DNA from: Paenibacillus sp. W2I17
GTDB lineage: Bacteria > Bacillota > Bacilli > Paenibacillales > Paenibacillaceae
Length of the DNA: 64,000 bases
Direction of reading: 5' to 3'
NCBI RefSeq assembly: GCF_030815985.1
Contig: NZ_JAUSXM010000001.1
Coordinates: 1-64,000 of the forward strand
Position 1 is the stretch's first letter. Every line of letters begins with the position of its first letter. The notes beneath the pieces were generated by a model. The model searched no databases, had not been told where the DNA came from, and saw nothing but the letters and a program-made list of their open reading frames with translations. The position numbers and the translations under genes are program-made. Below, piece by piece: positions 1 to 10,230 of this stretch.

Positions 1-867
1 GGCATTGTGTACAAGGAATCTTCCTTCGGACAGACACGCTTCATGATTCACCATGTGAACAACACGGGCAAAAGCGTAAAAATGTATGTTGTAGCGACAA
101 ACAACAACGCATACACGGCGTCCATTGACCAGCAAAACATGGGCTTTGCAGGACCGTCTCCTTTTGCAACGGTAGCTGGAAAGTTGTCGATTGACCGTTG
201 GTTCCAATCCATGCAGAATGGTACCGGACAAAAGAAAGTGTACATCCAGCCAGGAGAAAGCAAGCTGATTCTCAATGATCTGAGCGTTCTTCCGATGAAA
301 CAGGGACAAGTCATTTCCTTGTATTCGGATGTATTCAGTGACTATGAACTGGATTACAACATTATCATGATCGAAGAAAACAAGGACCCGATGGAAGTAT
401 TGTCGAGCCTGCCAGTTCTGGATCGTGATGGGGTTCACAACCGTGGTACCTATCCAAATGCAACACGGATCATTACGTACGATCAAGAAGTAGGGTCCAA
501 GCCTGCACGTCTTCCACTTGGAGACAATGCAAGTGATCCAAACCTTGTGGGAACGGACCCTATGGCTTACACGGAAGCTTCCAACGCAGGTAACTTCGGT
601 GTATTGTACAAAATTACATTGAATAATGTTGCTCCGCGCACGTTGATTTCATTCAACCCTCGTGGAGGCAGATACTCAGGTGTGGCACTCGTGAACGGAC
701 AGGTCGTTCAGATTTCCACAGGTAAATCTGTAACTGCACCTAATGAGCAAAGCGTAATGTATCGCACAGGTTCGTACGGCGAGAGTGTAACTATTCTCTT
801 CTCGGCGGCACCAGGAAGTAACTTGCCTGTTAACCTGCTGTTCACGCCGCTTCCGGCTGAAAAGTAA
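1..867 (+). CDS. 3' part of an unrecognised, probably secreted protein (5' end outside window)
   Basis: The frame is open from the first base, so the start codon lies upstream; an internal GTG at 7 is not a convincing start and has no ribosome binding site in view. The 288 visible codons give a soluble, beta-rich, Asn/Thr/Val-rich sequence without membrane segments, Cys residues or obvious catalytic motifs. Composition resembles the C-terminal regions of secreted Paenibacillus proteins with copper amine oxidase-like (stalk) N-terminal domains, but that part is not visible, so this is only a guess. The gene ends in front of a rho-independent terminator and is not co-transcribed with zur. Confidence 0.6.
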   Translation, partial: GIVYKESSFGQTRFMIHHVNNTGKSVKMYVVATNNNAYTASIDQQNMGFAGPSPFATVAGKLSIDRWFQSMQNGTGQKKVYIQPGESKLILNDLSVLPMKQGQVISLYSDVFSDYELDYNIIMIEENKDPMEVLSSLPVLDRDGVHNRGTYPNATRIITYDQEVGSKPARLPLGDNASDPNLVGTDPMAYTEASNAGNFGVLYKITLNNVAPRTLISFNPRGGRYSGVALVNGQVVQISTGKSVTAPNEQSVMYRTGSYGESVTILFSAAPGSNLPVNLLFTPLPAEK

Positions 868-970
868 TATCATGAACATGCACGGACGGTTTGGAGTGAA
901 AGCTTATATCATATATACCCGTTCACCCCAAAAGTCGCCCGAACGATTGATCATCTGAACCGTCAGGAAG

Positions 971-1042
971 GGACTCCATCAAAATGTAATGTCATTAGCT
1001 CAAGCTAGACTAATGGCAATGCATGTGTATGGAGTCCTTTTT
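971..1042 (+). terminator. Rho-independent terminator after the first gene
   Basis: GGACTCCAT (971-979) pairs with ATGGAGTCC (1029-1037), followed by five T. An inner stem CATTAG/CTAATG lies in the loop. The 868-1205 interval otherwise holds only the region upstream of zur, including TTGACT at 1078-1083 with a weak -10 and a TCGTAAT sequence at 1088-1094 that equals one half of the Bacillus Zur box; the second half is poor. Confidence 0.75.
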
Positions 1043-1205
1043 ATGTGATGTTGAAATGACCTAACCCGGTGTCTTCGTTGACTCTAATCGTAATTTGATG
1101 CATTATTAGAGGTATACAAGAAAGCGAAAGTTTTCGCTTTTGCCGAATAAACTGTCGCTTTATGAATGATGCAAAATGCTCGTATGACAGGAGGTGCTTA
1201 AGATC

Positions 1206-1670
1206 ATGCTGTCGACAGAACAGATTATTTCGACCATGTCCTCACAGGGGCTTCGCATTACCGATCAGCGGAAAACACTGGCCCGGTTATTTGCCGAGTC
1301 TCCCGGGTATCTTACACCCAAGGACGTCTATGAATATATGGGTAAGACTTATAGCGGACTGAGTTTTGACACAGTATATCGTAATTTGCGGGTGATGCAG
1401 GAACTGGGTGTACTGGAACAGGTCATCTTCGAAGATGGCGTTAAATTCAAAGCACACTGTAGTGAAGATCATCATCACCATCATATGATCTGTCTGAAGT
1501 GTCAGAAGACATATCCAATTATTTTTTGCCCGATGCAGCTTGCGGATGCGCCTGAGCAATTTCAGGTTGTGGACCACAAGTTTGAGGTATTTGGATATTG
1601 CAAGGACTGTGCTGAGCATGCTCCGGCCAAAGCGGCATCGGGACATCAACACGCTCATGGGAAGCACTGA
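1206..1670 (+). CDS. zur: Fur-family zinc-responsive repressor Zur
   Basis: This is a 154-residue Fur-superfamily repressor. The N-terminal winged helix covers about residues 1-85. The dimerisation domain carries a [15 protein letters not shown] segment followed by CKDC, giving the two CxxC pairs that hold the structural zinc. The His-rich tail (HQHAHGKH) is typical of zinc sensors. The start is the ATG at 1206, nine bases after AGGAGGTG (1189-1196). yidD begins two bases after the stop, so both are co-transcribed. The assignment to Zur rather than PerR or Fur rests on the His-rich segments and on znuACB, with a Zur-box-like site, located 3 kb downstream; PerR remains possible. Confidence 0.82.
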   Translation: MLSTEQIISTMSSQGLRITDQRKTLARLFAESPGYLTPKDVYEYMGKTYSGLSFDTVYRNLRVMQELGVLEQVIFEDGVKFKAHCSEDHHHHHMICLKCQKTYPIIFCPMQLADAPEQFQVVDHKFEVFGYCKDCAEHAPAKAASGHQHAHGKH

Positions 1671-1672
1671 CC

Positions 1673-1924
1673 ATGAAGTTATCGCGCAGAATTGCACAGG
1701 CACCCATTCGGGTGTACCGCAACTATATCTCTCCATTAACACCGCCAACATGTCGGTTCTATCCGAGCTGTTCGGCTTACGCTATGGAGGCGATTGAAGT
1801 GCACGGTGCGCTCAAAGGCTCGTTGTTAACAGCGAAACGTATTGCCAAATGTCACCCGTTTCATCCAGGTGGAGTGGATCTGGTGCCACCAAAGGCGGAG
1901 AAATCCATGATGGTATCGGAGTAA
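1673..1924 (+). CDS. yidD: Membrane protein insertion efficiency factor YidD
   Basis: The 83-residue protein has the YidD signature: [20 protein letters not shown] near the N-terminus, then Cys at KCHPFHPGG. YidD is a small amphipathic membrane-associated protein that aids YidC-dependent insertion. The length fits the family (about 75-90 residues). The ATG lies two bases after the zur stop, so translation is probably coupled and depends on the zur transcript. Being linked to zur rather than to rpmH-rnpA is a different context from the usual one in Proteobacteria. Confidence 0.9.
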   Translation: MKLSRRIAQAPIRVYRNYISPLTPPTCRFYPSCSAYAMEAIEVHGALKGSLLTAKRIAKCHPFHPGGVDLVPPKAEKSMMVSE

Positions 1925-1991
1925 CGAGGTAGCTGGATGCAATCAGTTGGCATGGAGGCAGGCCGGGATTGAACTTGAGGATGCTGTCCAC

Positions 1992-2021
1992 TTGACAAAG
2001 GGGTCCGCATTTCAGTATATT
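1992..2021 (+). promoter_or_regulatory. Sigma-A promoter of the metG leader
   Basis: TTGACA (1992-1997) and TATATT (2016-2021) are separated by 18 bases. Transcription would start near 2028, just before the T-box leader. Confidence 0.7.
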
Positions 2022-2029
2022 TTTCCTAT

Positions 2030-4404
<2,375 letters not shown>

Positions 4405-4453
4405 GAATTGAGTTATGAAATTGATTCAAATTCTGTCATAAAAATGACACAAG

Positions 4454-4484
4454 GTGGCCCGATGTAATTCGGGCCCCTTTTTTT
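4454..4484 (+). terminator. Terminator after metG
   Basis: GGCCCGA and TTCGGGCC form the stem, followed by CC and a run of seven T. Confidence 0.85.
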
Positions 4485-4574
4485 GTTGATATAAATCGCA
4501 TCTTAAGGGAAGAGAACAAGCATATACTGTTATGAACTCTGTACTTCAGGAAAGAATGAATAGGACGAGATAGC

Positions 4575-4603
4575 TTGACAACTGGGTTCAGGTTACCTAT
4601 AAT
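4575..4603 (+). promoter_or_regulatory. Sigma-A promoter of znuACB
   Basis: Consensus TTGACA (4575-4580) and TATAAT (4598-4603) with a 17-base spacer, about 45 bases upstream of znuA. Such a strong promoter needs a repressor; the Zur-like site follows directly. Confidence 0.85.
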
Positions 4604-4608
4604 TCTTT

Positions 4609-4623
4609 CAGTAATGTTTACGA
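4609..4623 (+). promoter_or_regulatory. Candidate Zur operator
   Basis: CAGTAATGTTTACGA matches the Bacillus 7-1-7 Zur consensus TCGTAATNATTACGA at 11 of 14 symmetric positions. It covers the expected transcription start just after the -10 box, so Zn-Zur binding would block transcription of the zinc importer. Confidence 0.6.
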
Positions 4624-4647
4624 TTAAGAGATGCGGAGTGAATCATA

Positions 4648-5706
4648 ATGACATTTTATAAAGTGCAACATCAAGTTCAGGATAACCGGGCTGGGAAGAC
4701 GGGCAAAAGAGGGAACATGAAGTTACTGTGGACGGGTTTGCTTATTCTCACTTTGCTGGTATTGTCAGCGTGTGGGCAGGAAAGTTCCAATAGTGCGAAG
4801 ATTGTGGAAGGCAAGGTAAACGTTGTGACGACATTTTATCCTGTATATGCTTTTACGACTGCAATCGGTGGTGAGGATGCCAATGTCATTAACCTGCTGC
4901 CAACGGGAGTAGAGCCGCATGACTGGACTCCGAAGAGTCAGGATATTGTTAATACGTCCAAGGCACAGCTGTTTTTCTATAATGGAGCTGGACTGGAAGG
5001 ATGGGTGCCAAATTTCCTGAAGTCGCTGAATAGTGATACTCAGGTGAAGTCTGTTGCCGTCAGCGAAGGGGTTAAGCTGTTAACCGCTGAGGGTGATGAT
5101 GGGCACGGTCACGGCGAAGAGCACGAAGACGAGCATGCAGATGAACATACAGATGAGGCTACCAGTGAAGATGTCGCTGATCATCATATTGATCCACATA
5201 CGTGGGTTAGTCCGAAATCAGCCATGATCATGGCTGAAAACATCAAAAATAGCCTGATCGAGGCTGATCCTGATCACAAAGCAGGTTACGAACAGCGTTA
5301 TGAAGCGCTTCGTTCGAAGCTTGAGACGCTGGATCAGCGTTTTACAGATGAATTGGCTACCGTACCGAACAACGAAATTGTTGTCTCGCACCAAGCGTTT
5401 GGCTACCTTGCACGTGATTATGGATTAACCCAGCATGCCATTATGGGACTTTCCCCGGATGCTGAACCGACAGGACAGGATATTGTGAAGCTTGCGAAAC
5501 TGGTTAAAGATGAAGGCATTAAGTATATTTTCTTCGAAGAGCTGGTATCTGACAAATTGGCGAAAACACTGGCAAGTGAAGCAGGAGTGGAGACCATGGT
5601 TCTTAATCCGGTTGAGGGATTGACCAAGGAGCAGGCAACAAACGGGGATGATTATTTCACCCTCATGGAGAAAAATTTGCAAAATCTGCTGATCGCATTA
5701 AAATAA
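4648..5706 (+). CDS. znuA: High-affinity zinc ABC transporter, substrate-binding lipoprotein
   Basis: This is a cluster A-I metal-binding protein (ZnuA/AdcA type). A lipoprotein signal with lipobox LLVLSAC anchors it outside the membrane. The mature protein has the metal ligands FYPVYAF...GVEPHDW, then a His/Asp/Glu-rich loop (residues about 150-175, repeats of HEDEHADEH type) seen in zinc rather than manganese binders, then HIDPHTWVSP, VSHQAFGYLA and a C-terminal Glu/Asp ligand region. The start at 4648 (GGAG at 4635-4638) gives a long n-region; ATG 4717 would give a standard signal peptide but its SD is too close. First gene of znuACB. Confidence 0.92.
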   Translation: MTFYKVQHQVQDNRAGKTGKRGNMKLLWTGLLILTLLVLSACGQESSNSAKIVEGKVNVVTTFYPVYAFTTAIGGEDANVINLLPTGVEPHDWTPKSQDIVNTSKAQLFFYNGAGLEGWVPNFLKSLNSDTQVKSVAVSEGVKLLTAEGDDGHGHGEEHEDEHADEHTDEATSEDVADHHIDPHTWVSPKSAMIMAENIKNSLIEADPDHKAGYEQRYEALRSKLETLDQRFTDELATVPNNEIVVSHQAFGYLARDYGLTQHAIMGLSPDAEPTGQDIVKLAKLVKDEGIKYIFFEELVSDKLAKTLASEAGVETMVLNPVEGLTKEQATNGDDYFTLMEKNLQNLLIALK

Positions 5707-5729
5707 GATAGAATGAAGAATTCAGATCG

Positions 5730-5761
5730 AAGAGTCTTTACCGTTAACGGTGAAGGCTCTT
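5730..5761 (+). repeat. Intercistronic hairpin between znuA and znuC
   Basis: AAGAG(T)CTT...AAGG(C)CTCTT encloses the palindrome ACCGTTAACGGT. No T-run follows, so it more likely stabilises the znuA mRNA or attenuates expression partly than terminates fully, allowing more binding protein than transporter. Confidence 0.6.
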
Positions 5762-5805
5762 AGGACGCTATGGGATTCTTATATATAATGAAGGGCGGCT
5801 TTGCC

Positions 5806-6564
5806 ATGCAGCAAATCATGCCACTATGTCATGATCCAATTATAGAGATCGAGAAACTATCATTTTCCTACGGGGACCAGCGAGTGATTGAGAATCTCGA
5901 TTTTATGGCCCAGGAGCGGGACTTTGTCGGGATTATCGGTTCCAATGGGGCGGGTAAAACGACATTGCTGCGCATGCTGGTAGGACTTCTTCCTCCTGCG
6001 CAGGGAGATATCAAACTATTCGGAGAGTCGATCCGCAGGTTCAAGGACTGGGACCGAATCGGGTATGTGCCGCAAAAGAATGCATTTAACCCGTTGTTCC
6101 CTGCGACCGTTCGTGAAGTGGTCATGTCAGGCTTGTATAATAACAAAAACATGTTCCGTCGTATGTCTCGCAAATGTCAGCAACAGTGCACGGATGCGAT
6201 GCAGGTCATGCGGATCGAGGATCTGGCGAACAAACGAATTGGTCAATTATCCGGCGGGCAGCAGCAGCGTGTATTTTTGGCACGAGCACTTATCAATCAC
6301 CCGGATCTGTTGATTCTGGATGAACCTACCGTAGGTATTGATGCTGAATCACAGGCCAGTTTCTTTGAACTGATTACCCATATGCATGAACATCACCGTA
6401 TGACTTTTCTGATGGTGTCTCATGATATGGATCGAATGGAGAGTTATCTGGGTTCTGAAGCTGCGGTAACGAATGGCAAAATTAATTTCCATGTCCGTCA
6501 TTCGCATGAGGTACAGGATTGTGCTGAGACCAATCTGCAACATACCACTGCACAGGTACGCTAG
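5806..6564 (+). CDS. znuC: Zinc ABC transporter, ATP-binding protein
   Basis: The 252-residue ABC ATPase has Walker A GSNGAGKTT, the ABC signature LSGGQQQR, Walker B LLILDEPT and the H-loop MVSHD. It energises zinc import with ZnuB. Several in-frame ATGs exist (5770, 5788, 5806); 5806 is chosen because AAGGGCGG (5791-5798) lies eight bases upstream. The C-terminal tail is His-rich (HVRHSHEV), which fits handling of zinc. It lies between znuA and znuB in the same direction. Confidence 0.92.
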   Translation: MQQIMPLCHDPIIEIEKLSFSYGDQRVIENLDFMAQERDFVGIIGSNGAGKTTLLRMLVGLLPPAQGDIKLFGESIRRFKDWDRIGYVPQKNAFNPLFPATVREVVMSGLYNNKNMFRRMSRKCQQQCTDAMQVMRIEDLANKRIGQLSGGQQQRVFLARALINHPDLLILDEPTVGIDAESQASFFELITHMHEHHRMTFLMVSHDMDRMESYLGSEAAVTNGKINFHVRHSHEVQDCAETNLQHTTAQVR

Positions 6565-6616
6565 CCGTATTTATGGCCCATTAGATTAGAGTAAGGCCGA
6601 AGGAGTCGTGTTTGTT

Positions 6617-7420
6617 TTGGAAATATTAATGAGTGATTTTTTTCAGCGTGCCCTGGCGGGTGGGTTGTTAATTGGCATTACCGCTCCGTTAATCGGACTG
6701 TTCCTGGTCTTACGGCGGTTATCCATGATTGGAGACACCTTGTCTCATGTGACCATTGCCGGTGTTGCACTTGGATTCCTGATTGAAGTGTATCCCATTG
6801 CAGTGGGCTTGATATTTGCCGTGCTTGCTTCATTTGCGATAGAGAAATTGCGCAAAGCGTACAAGAGTTACGCCGAATTATCGATTGCCATTATCATGTC
6901 CGGTGGCGTGGCTCTTGCTTCCTTGTTCTTCACGCTGGGCAAAGGATATAATGCAGATGTCATGAGTTATTTGTTCGGCAGTATATATACGTTAGACGCT
7001 ACGGATCTGAAGCTTGTCGGTGTGGTTACGCTGATCGTGGTGATTGTAGTGGCATTGTTACATAAGGAATTTTTCCTGCTTAGCTTTGAGGAAGATGCGG
7101 CAGCGGTTACAGGGTTGCCTGTGAGAATTCTGAACATGTTGATCACTGTGATGACAGCACTTGTCATAAGCACGGCGATCAAGATTGTCGGTGCGCTTCT
7201 GGTGTCAGCGCTATTGACCATTCCGGTAGCAGTCAGCCTGTTGATGGCCCGAAGTTTTAAATCCGCTATTATTTTGTCCGTGGTGATTGGCGAAATTGCC
7301 GTAGTCATTGGACTGGTTGTAGCAGGTATCTGGAACCTCGCACCTGGAGCAACGATTGTATTACTGCTGATCATGATGCTGATTCTGACGATGATTGGAA
7401 AAAAAGGGTTCCGAGCCTGA
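6617..7420 (+). CDS. znuB: Zinc ABC transporter, permease
   Basis: The 267-residue ABC-3 family permease has about eight hydrophobic segments and the family motifs RRLSMIGDTLSHVTIAGVA near the N-terminus and GALLVSALLTIPVA in the C-terminal half. It forms the membrane channel for zinc. The best-spaced start is TTG 6617, eleven bases after AAGGAG (6600-6605); GTG 6608 is too close and ATG 6629 further away. Last clear member of znuACB; ccdA follows 49 bases later in the same direction and may be read from the same transcript. Confidence 0.9.
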   Translation: MEILMSDFFQRALAGGLLIGITAPLIGLFLVLRRLSMIGDTLSHVTIAGVALGFLIEVYPIAVGLIFAVLASFAIEKLRKAYKSYAELSIAIIMSGGVALASLFFTLGKGYNADVMSYLFGSIYTLDATDLKLVGVVTLIVVIVVALLHKEFFLLSFEEDAAAVTGLPVRILNMLITVMTALVISTAIKIVGALLVSALLTIPVAVSLLMARSFKSAIILSVVIGEIAVVIGLVVAGIWNLAPGATIVLLLIMMLILTMIGKKGFRA

Positions 7421-7469
7421 CGATTGAACGAGCAAGCACGTGAGCCCGGGGAAGGGAGACATCCGCTTC

Positions 7470-8183
7470 ATGCCTGATGTTAATGTATGGATGGCTTTTG
7501 TAGCAGGTTTGGTCTCATTTATATCACCATGTTGTCTTCCGCTGTATCCATCATACCTCTCCTACATTACAGGTATGACGGTGCAACAATTGAAGGATGA
7601 CCGCAATCAGCGCGAAGTCCGCTTTAAGACCATGACGCATACGCTGGCGTTTATTTTAGGCTTCTCGGCTGTATTTTATTCGCTTGGCCTTGGTGCTGGA
7701 CTATTTGGCCAATTTTTCAATGATAACCGAGAACTGATTCGGCAATTGTCTGCGATTCTGATTATGCTTATGGGGTTATTTTTGCTTGGGGTGTTCAAGC
7801 CGCAGTTTCTGATGAAGGAACGCAAGCTGGATATGAAATGGAAGCCTGCAGGATATCTGGGCTCTTTTATATTTGGGATTGGTTTCTCAGCAGGATGGTC
7901 GCCTTGTATTGGTCCCATTCTAACAGCGATCATTGCGATGGCTGCGAGTGAGCCCACAACCTGGCTGGCGCTGATTACAGGTTATACGGCAGGGTTTGCC
8001 ATACCGTTCTTCATTTTGGCGTTTTTCATTGGTTCGACACGCTGGATCTTACGGTATTCCAATGTCATGATGAAAGTCGGCGGAGCATTAATGTTGTTCC
8101 TTGGGGTATTGCTTTTTACAGATCAGATGACGAAGATTACCATCTGGTTGCAGCAGATTACACCAGACTGGATGATTATTTAA
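7470..8183 (+). CDS. ccdA: Cytochrome c biogenesis protein CcdA
   Basis: This is a 237-residue polytopic membrane protein of the DsbD/CcdA family with six hydrophobic segments. CcdA passes reducing equivalents from cytoplasmic thioredoxin across the membrane to extracytoplasmic thiol proteins for haem ligation to cytochrome c and for spore maturation. The redox motifs are SPCCLPLYPSY in the first helix and GWSPCIGP in the fourth, i.e. one Cys in each half at the expected places. Start ATG 7470 follows GAAGGGAGA (7451-7459). A strong terminator follows. Confidence 0.9.
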   Translation: MPDVNVWMAFVAGLVSFISPCCLPLYPSYLSYITGMTVQQLKDDRNQREVRFKTMTHTLAFILGFSAVFYSLGLGAGLFGQFFNDNRELIRQLSAILIMLMGLFLLGVFKPQFLMKERKLDMKWKPAGYLGSFIFGIGFSAGWSPCIGPILTAIIAMAASEPTTWLALITGYTAGFAIPFFILAFFIGSTRWILRYSNVMMKVGGALMLFLGVLLFTDQMTKITIWLQQITPDWMII

Positions 8184-8221
8184 ACGGATGAACTGAATTT
8201 AAGTATTATTATGTATGGCAT

Positions 8222-8271
8222 AGCAGGCTACATGTTACCAGAGACACTCTGGGTCATGTAACCTGCTTTTT
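8222..8271 (+). terminator. Terminator after ccdA
   Basis: AGCAGG/CCTGCT closes an extended hairpin with inner stems TACATG/CATGTA and CCAGAG/CTCTGG, followed by five T. Confidence 0.85.
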
Positions 8272-8329
8272 AATCGTTTGTTAGAAATGCATATACCAGC
8301 ATATCATTATAAGCAGTCCTGTTTTTCGT

Positions 8330-9400
8330 TTAGGTGAAGTAATCAATATTGGCTAGTGGAAAATGTTCAAAGATCCGTTCCGTAATGAATTCGCGCAGCG
8401 CATCTTGCTGGTCATCCTTATACACATACTTATACTGGCCCCAGCGGCCCCATTTCATCTTGCGTTTCTCGATATCCATCTCCAGCTTGGTTTTGGGATA
8501 TCGCTTTTCAATGGTCGCTTTGGCCGTTTTGGTAAAACGGTGCTGGATCATCTCAAAGGTAAGATCCTTGGTTGCTTCCTCTGGAAGTGTATCTGCCAGT
8601 TTCTGCAACAGCTCCGAGTATCCTTCTTCCCAGCCTTCATACCACATAATCGGAGCGATAATGAATCCCAGGGGATAACCAGCGTGTGCAATTTTGCCAG
8701 CAGCTTCAATGCGTTCCTCAAATCTGGAGGTAGCCGGTTCAAAGTTTTTGATGACATAATCCGAATTGACACTAAACCGGATACGGGTGTGGCCGTTATG
8801 TTTAAGATTCAGCAACGGATCAACGTGATGATATTTGGTTACAAATCGCAAGCGCCCGTATTCTTCATCCGCCATAAAGCGGATCAGGTCACTTAGGTTC
8901 TCCGTGATATGCTCGAGTCCTACGGGATCAGACGTACAGGCGGCTTCAAATCGTGTGATTTCAGGCGCGCGTTCTTCGATGTATCCTTTTGCAGCCTGAA
9001 TGATCTCCTCGGTATTAACATAGACACGGACATAAGGTTTCGCACCAAGTGTAGTTTGAAGATAACAATAATGGCAGTGCCCCATACAGCCTGTAGAAAT
9101 GGGAATGGCATATTCCGCTGAAGGTTTCGACTGGTCGAACTTAAGTGTTTTGCGTACACCAACGACCAGAGTACGCTTTGCCATCCGATATTTTTCTTGT
9201 TCGGTTTCACCCGGCAAGTTTGTGATACGGTTATGGGATGTGGTCATTTGATAAGGGATGTTTTTGGATGTGACCCATTCCATAATCCGTTTGCCTTTAT
9301 CATATTCCAACGCACCGGGTTCAAAATACACCAAATCGGGAATAAAGGGTTTAGTGCCTTTTGCTTTACGAACTGGCGGTGAGGCTACACTTGTACTCAC
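8330..9400 (-). CDS. splB: Spore photoproduct lyase
   Basis: This is a radical SAM enzyme that repairs the spore photoproduct (5-thyminyl-5,6-dihydrothymine) in UV-damaged spore DNA during germination. The 356-residue protein carries the iron-sulfur motif CMGHCHYC (Cys 105, 109, 112; spacing CX3CX2C) and a conserved Cys at about 155 (FEAACTSDPVG), matching the hydrogen-donor Cys141 of the B. subtilis enzyme. Start is GTG at 9400 after AAGGAGTGA. The gene is monocistronic and divergent from mntR. It confirms an endospore-former. Confidence 0.95.
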   Translation of the reverse strand: MSTSVASPPVRKAKGTKPFIPDLVYFEPGALEYDKGKRIMEWVTSKNIPYQMTTSHNRITNLPGETEQEKYRMAKRTLVVGVRKTLKFDQSKPSAEYAIPISTGCMGHCHYCYLQTTLGAKPYVRVYVNTEEIIQAAKGYIEERAPEITRFEAACTSDPVGLEHITENLSDLIRFMADEEYGRLRFVTKYHHVDPLLNLKHNGHTRIRFSVNSDYVIKNFEPATSRFEERIEAAGKIAHAGYPLGFIIAPIMWYEGWEEGYSELLQKLADTLPEEATKDLTFEMIQHRFTKTAKATIEKRYPKTKLEMDIEKRKMKWGRWGQYKYVYKDDQQDALREFITERIFEHFPLANIDYFT

Positions 9401-9505
9401 GAAATCACTCCTTTCGATGCGGAACTTTGTTTAGTTTGCCTCGTATGGGGAGAAGTCACGCCTGCCAATTACTTGTGTAACAGCGCGCTCTGAACTGTGC
9501 AGGAC

Positions 9506-9535
9506 TTGCCAATGCGTATTGATAACATGTATCAT
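9506..9535 (+). promoter_or_regulatory. Possible promoter of mntR
   Basis: TTGCCA (9506-9511) and TATCAT (9530-9535) with an 18-base spacer in the splB-mntR divergent region. Confidence 0.4.
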
Positions 9536-9592
9536 TATAAGATAGGGACCAGGCACGAATAGGGGCCGGTCAGAGAGAAAAGAGGGAAGCAG

Positions 9593-10021
9593 ATGCCAAC
9601 GCCCAGTATGGAAGATTATTTGGAGCGTATATACAAATTAATTGATGAAAAGGGCTATGCTCGTGTGTCTGATATAGCTGAAGGACTGGAAGTACATCCT
9701 TCATCGGTGACGAAGATGATCCAAAAGCTGGACAAAGACGAGTATCTGATCTATGAAAAGTACCGCGGACTGGTGCTTACACCAAAAGGCAAAAAGATGG
9801 GCAAACGTTTGATGGAGCGCCATCATCTGCTTGAACAATTTTTGACAACGATTGGTGTTCAGGAACAAAATATCTACAATGATGTTGAAGGCATTGAACA
9901 TCATCTGAGCTGGGACTCCATTACATGCATCGAGTCCTTGGTTGAATACTTCCGTCAGGATGAGAGCCGGTTGCGTGACCTCAAAAATCTTCAGGACGTC
10001 ATGAGTAATACGGAGTCTTAA
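9593..10021 (+). CDS. mntR: Manganese-responsive transcriptional regulator MntR
   Basis: The 142-residue DtxR-family repressor has exactly the length of B. subtilis MntR. All manganese ligands are present at the same numbering: Asp8, Glu11, His77, Glu99, Glu102 and His103. The N-terminal winged helix (about residues 1-70) binds DNA; residues 71-142 dimerise. MntR represses manganese uptake genes when Mn2+ is plentiful; no such transporter is in the window. Start ATG 9593 follows AGAGGGAAG. It is followed by its own terminator. Confidence 0.95.
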   Translation: MPTPSMEDYLERIYKLIDEKGYARVSDIAEGLEVHPSSVTKMIQKLDKDEYLIYEKYRGLVLTPKGKKMGKRLMERHHLLEQFLTTIGVQEQNIYNDVEGIEHHLSWDSITCIESLVEYFRQDESRLRDLKNLQDVMSNTES

Positions 10022-10079
10022 GTTTCAGCAGTGGAATACACATGGTGATATACAATGAATCGTATCCTGTGATCAAAGG

Positions 10080-10117
10080 ATGCTTCTTGCCGTTTTAATG
10101 GCAGGAAGCATTTTTTT
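10080..10117 (+). terminator. Terminator after mntR
   Basis: ATGCTTCTTGCC pairs with GGCAGGAAGCAT, followed by seven T. Confidence 0.88.
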
Positions 10118-10230
10118 GTTTGTATTCACACCATAATTTGGTGATTTTCGCAACTAAACGAACAGTAGGAGCGTCTATTAAACTAGTAGAATTTACCGCA
10201 AATTTATAATGATTTTGGAGGACTGCACTA

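Noticed and set aside
15..30. GTG at 7 as true start of the first gene
   Set aside because: The frame is open to the window edge and no SD or signal peptide supports a start here.
1287..1751. 154-codon minus-strand frame opposite zur-yidD
   Set aside because: It is antisense to two clear genes, has no SD and no family-like sequence; the His-codon runs of zur keep it open.
5101..5190. Tandem repeat in znuA
   Set aside because: The HEDEHADEH-type codons are the usual metal-binding loop, not a DNA repeat with separate meaning.
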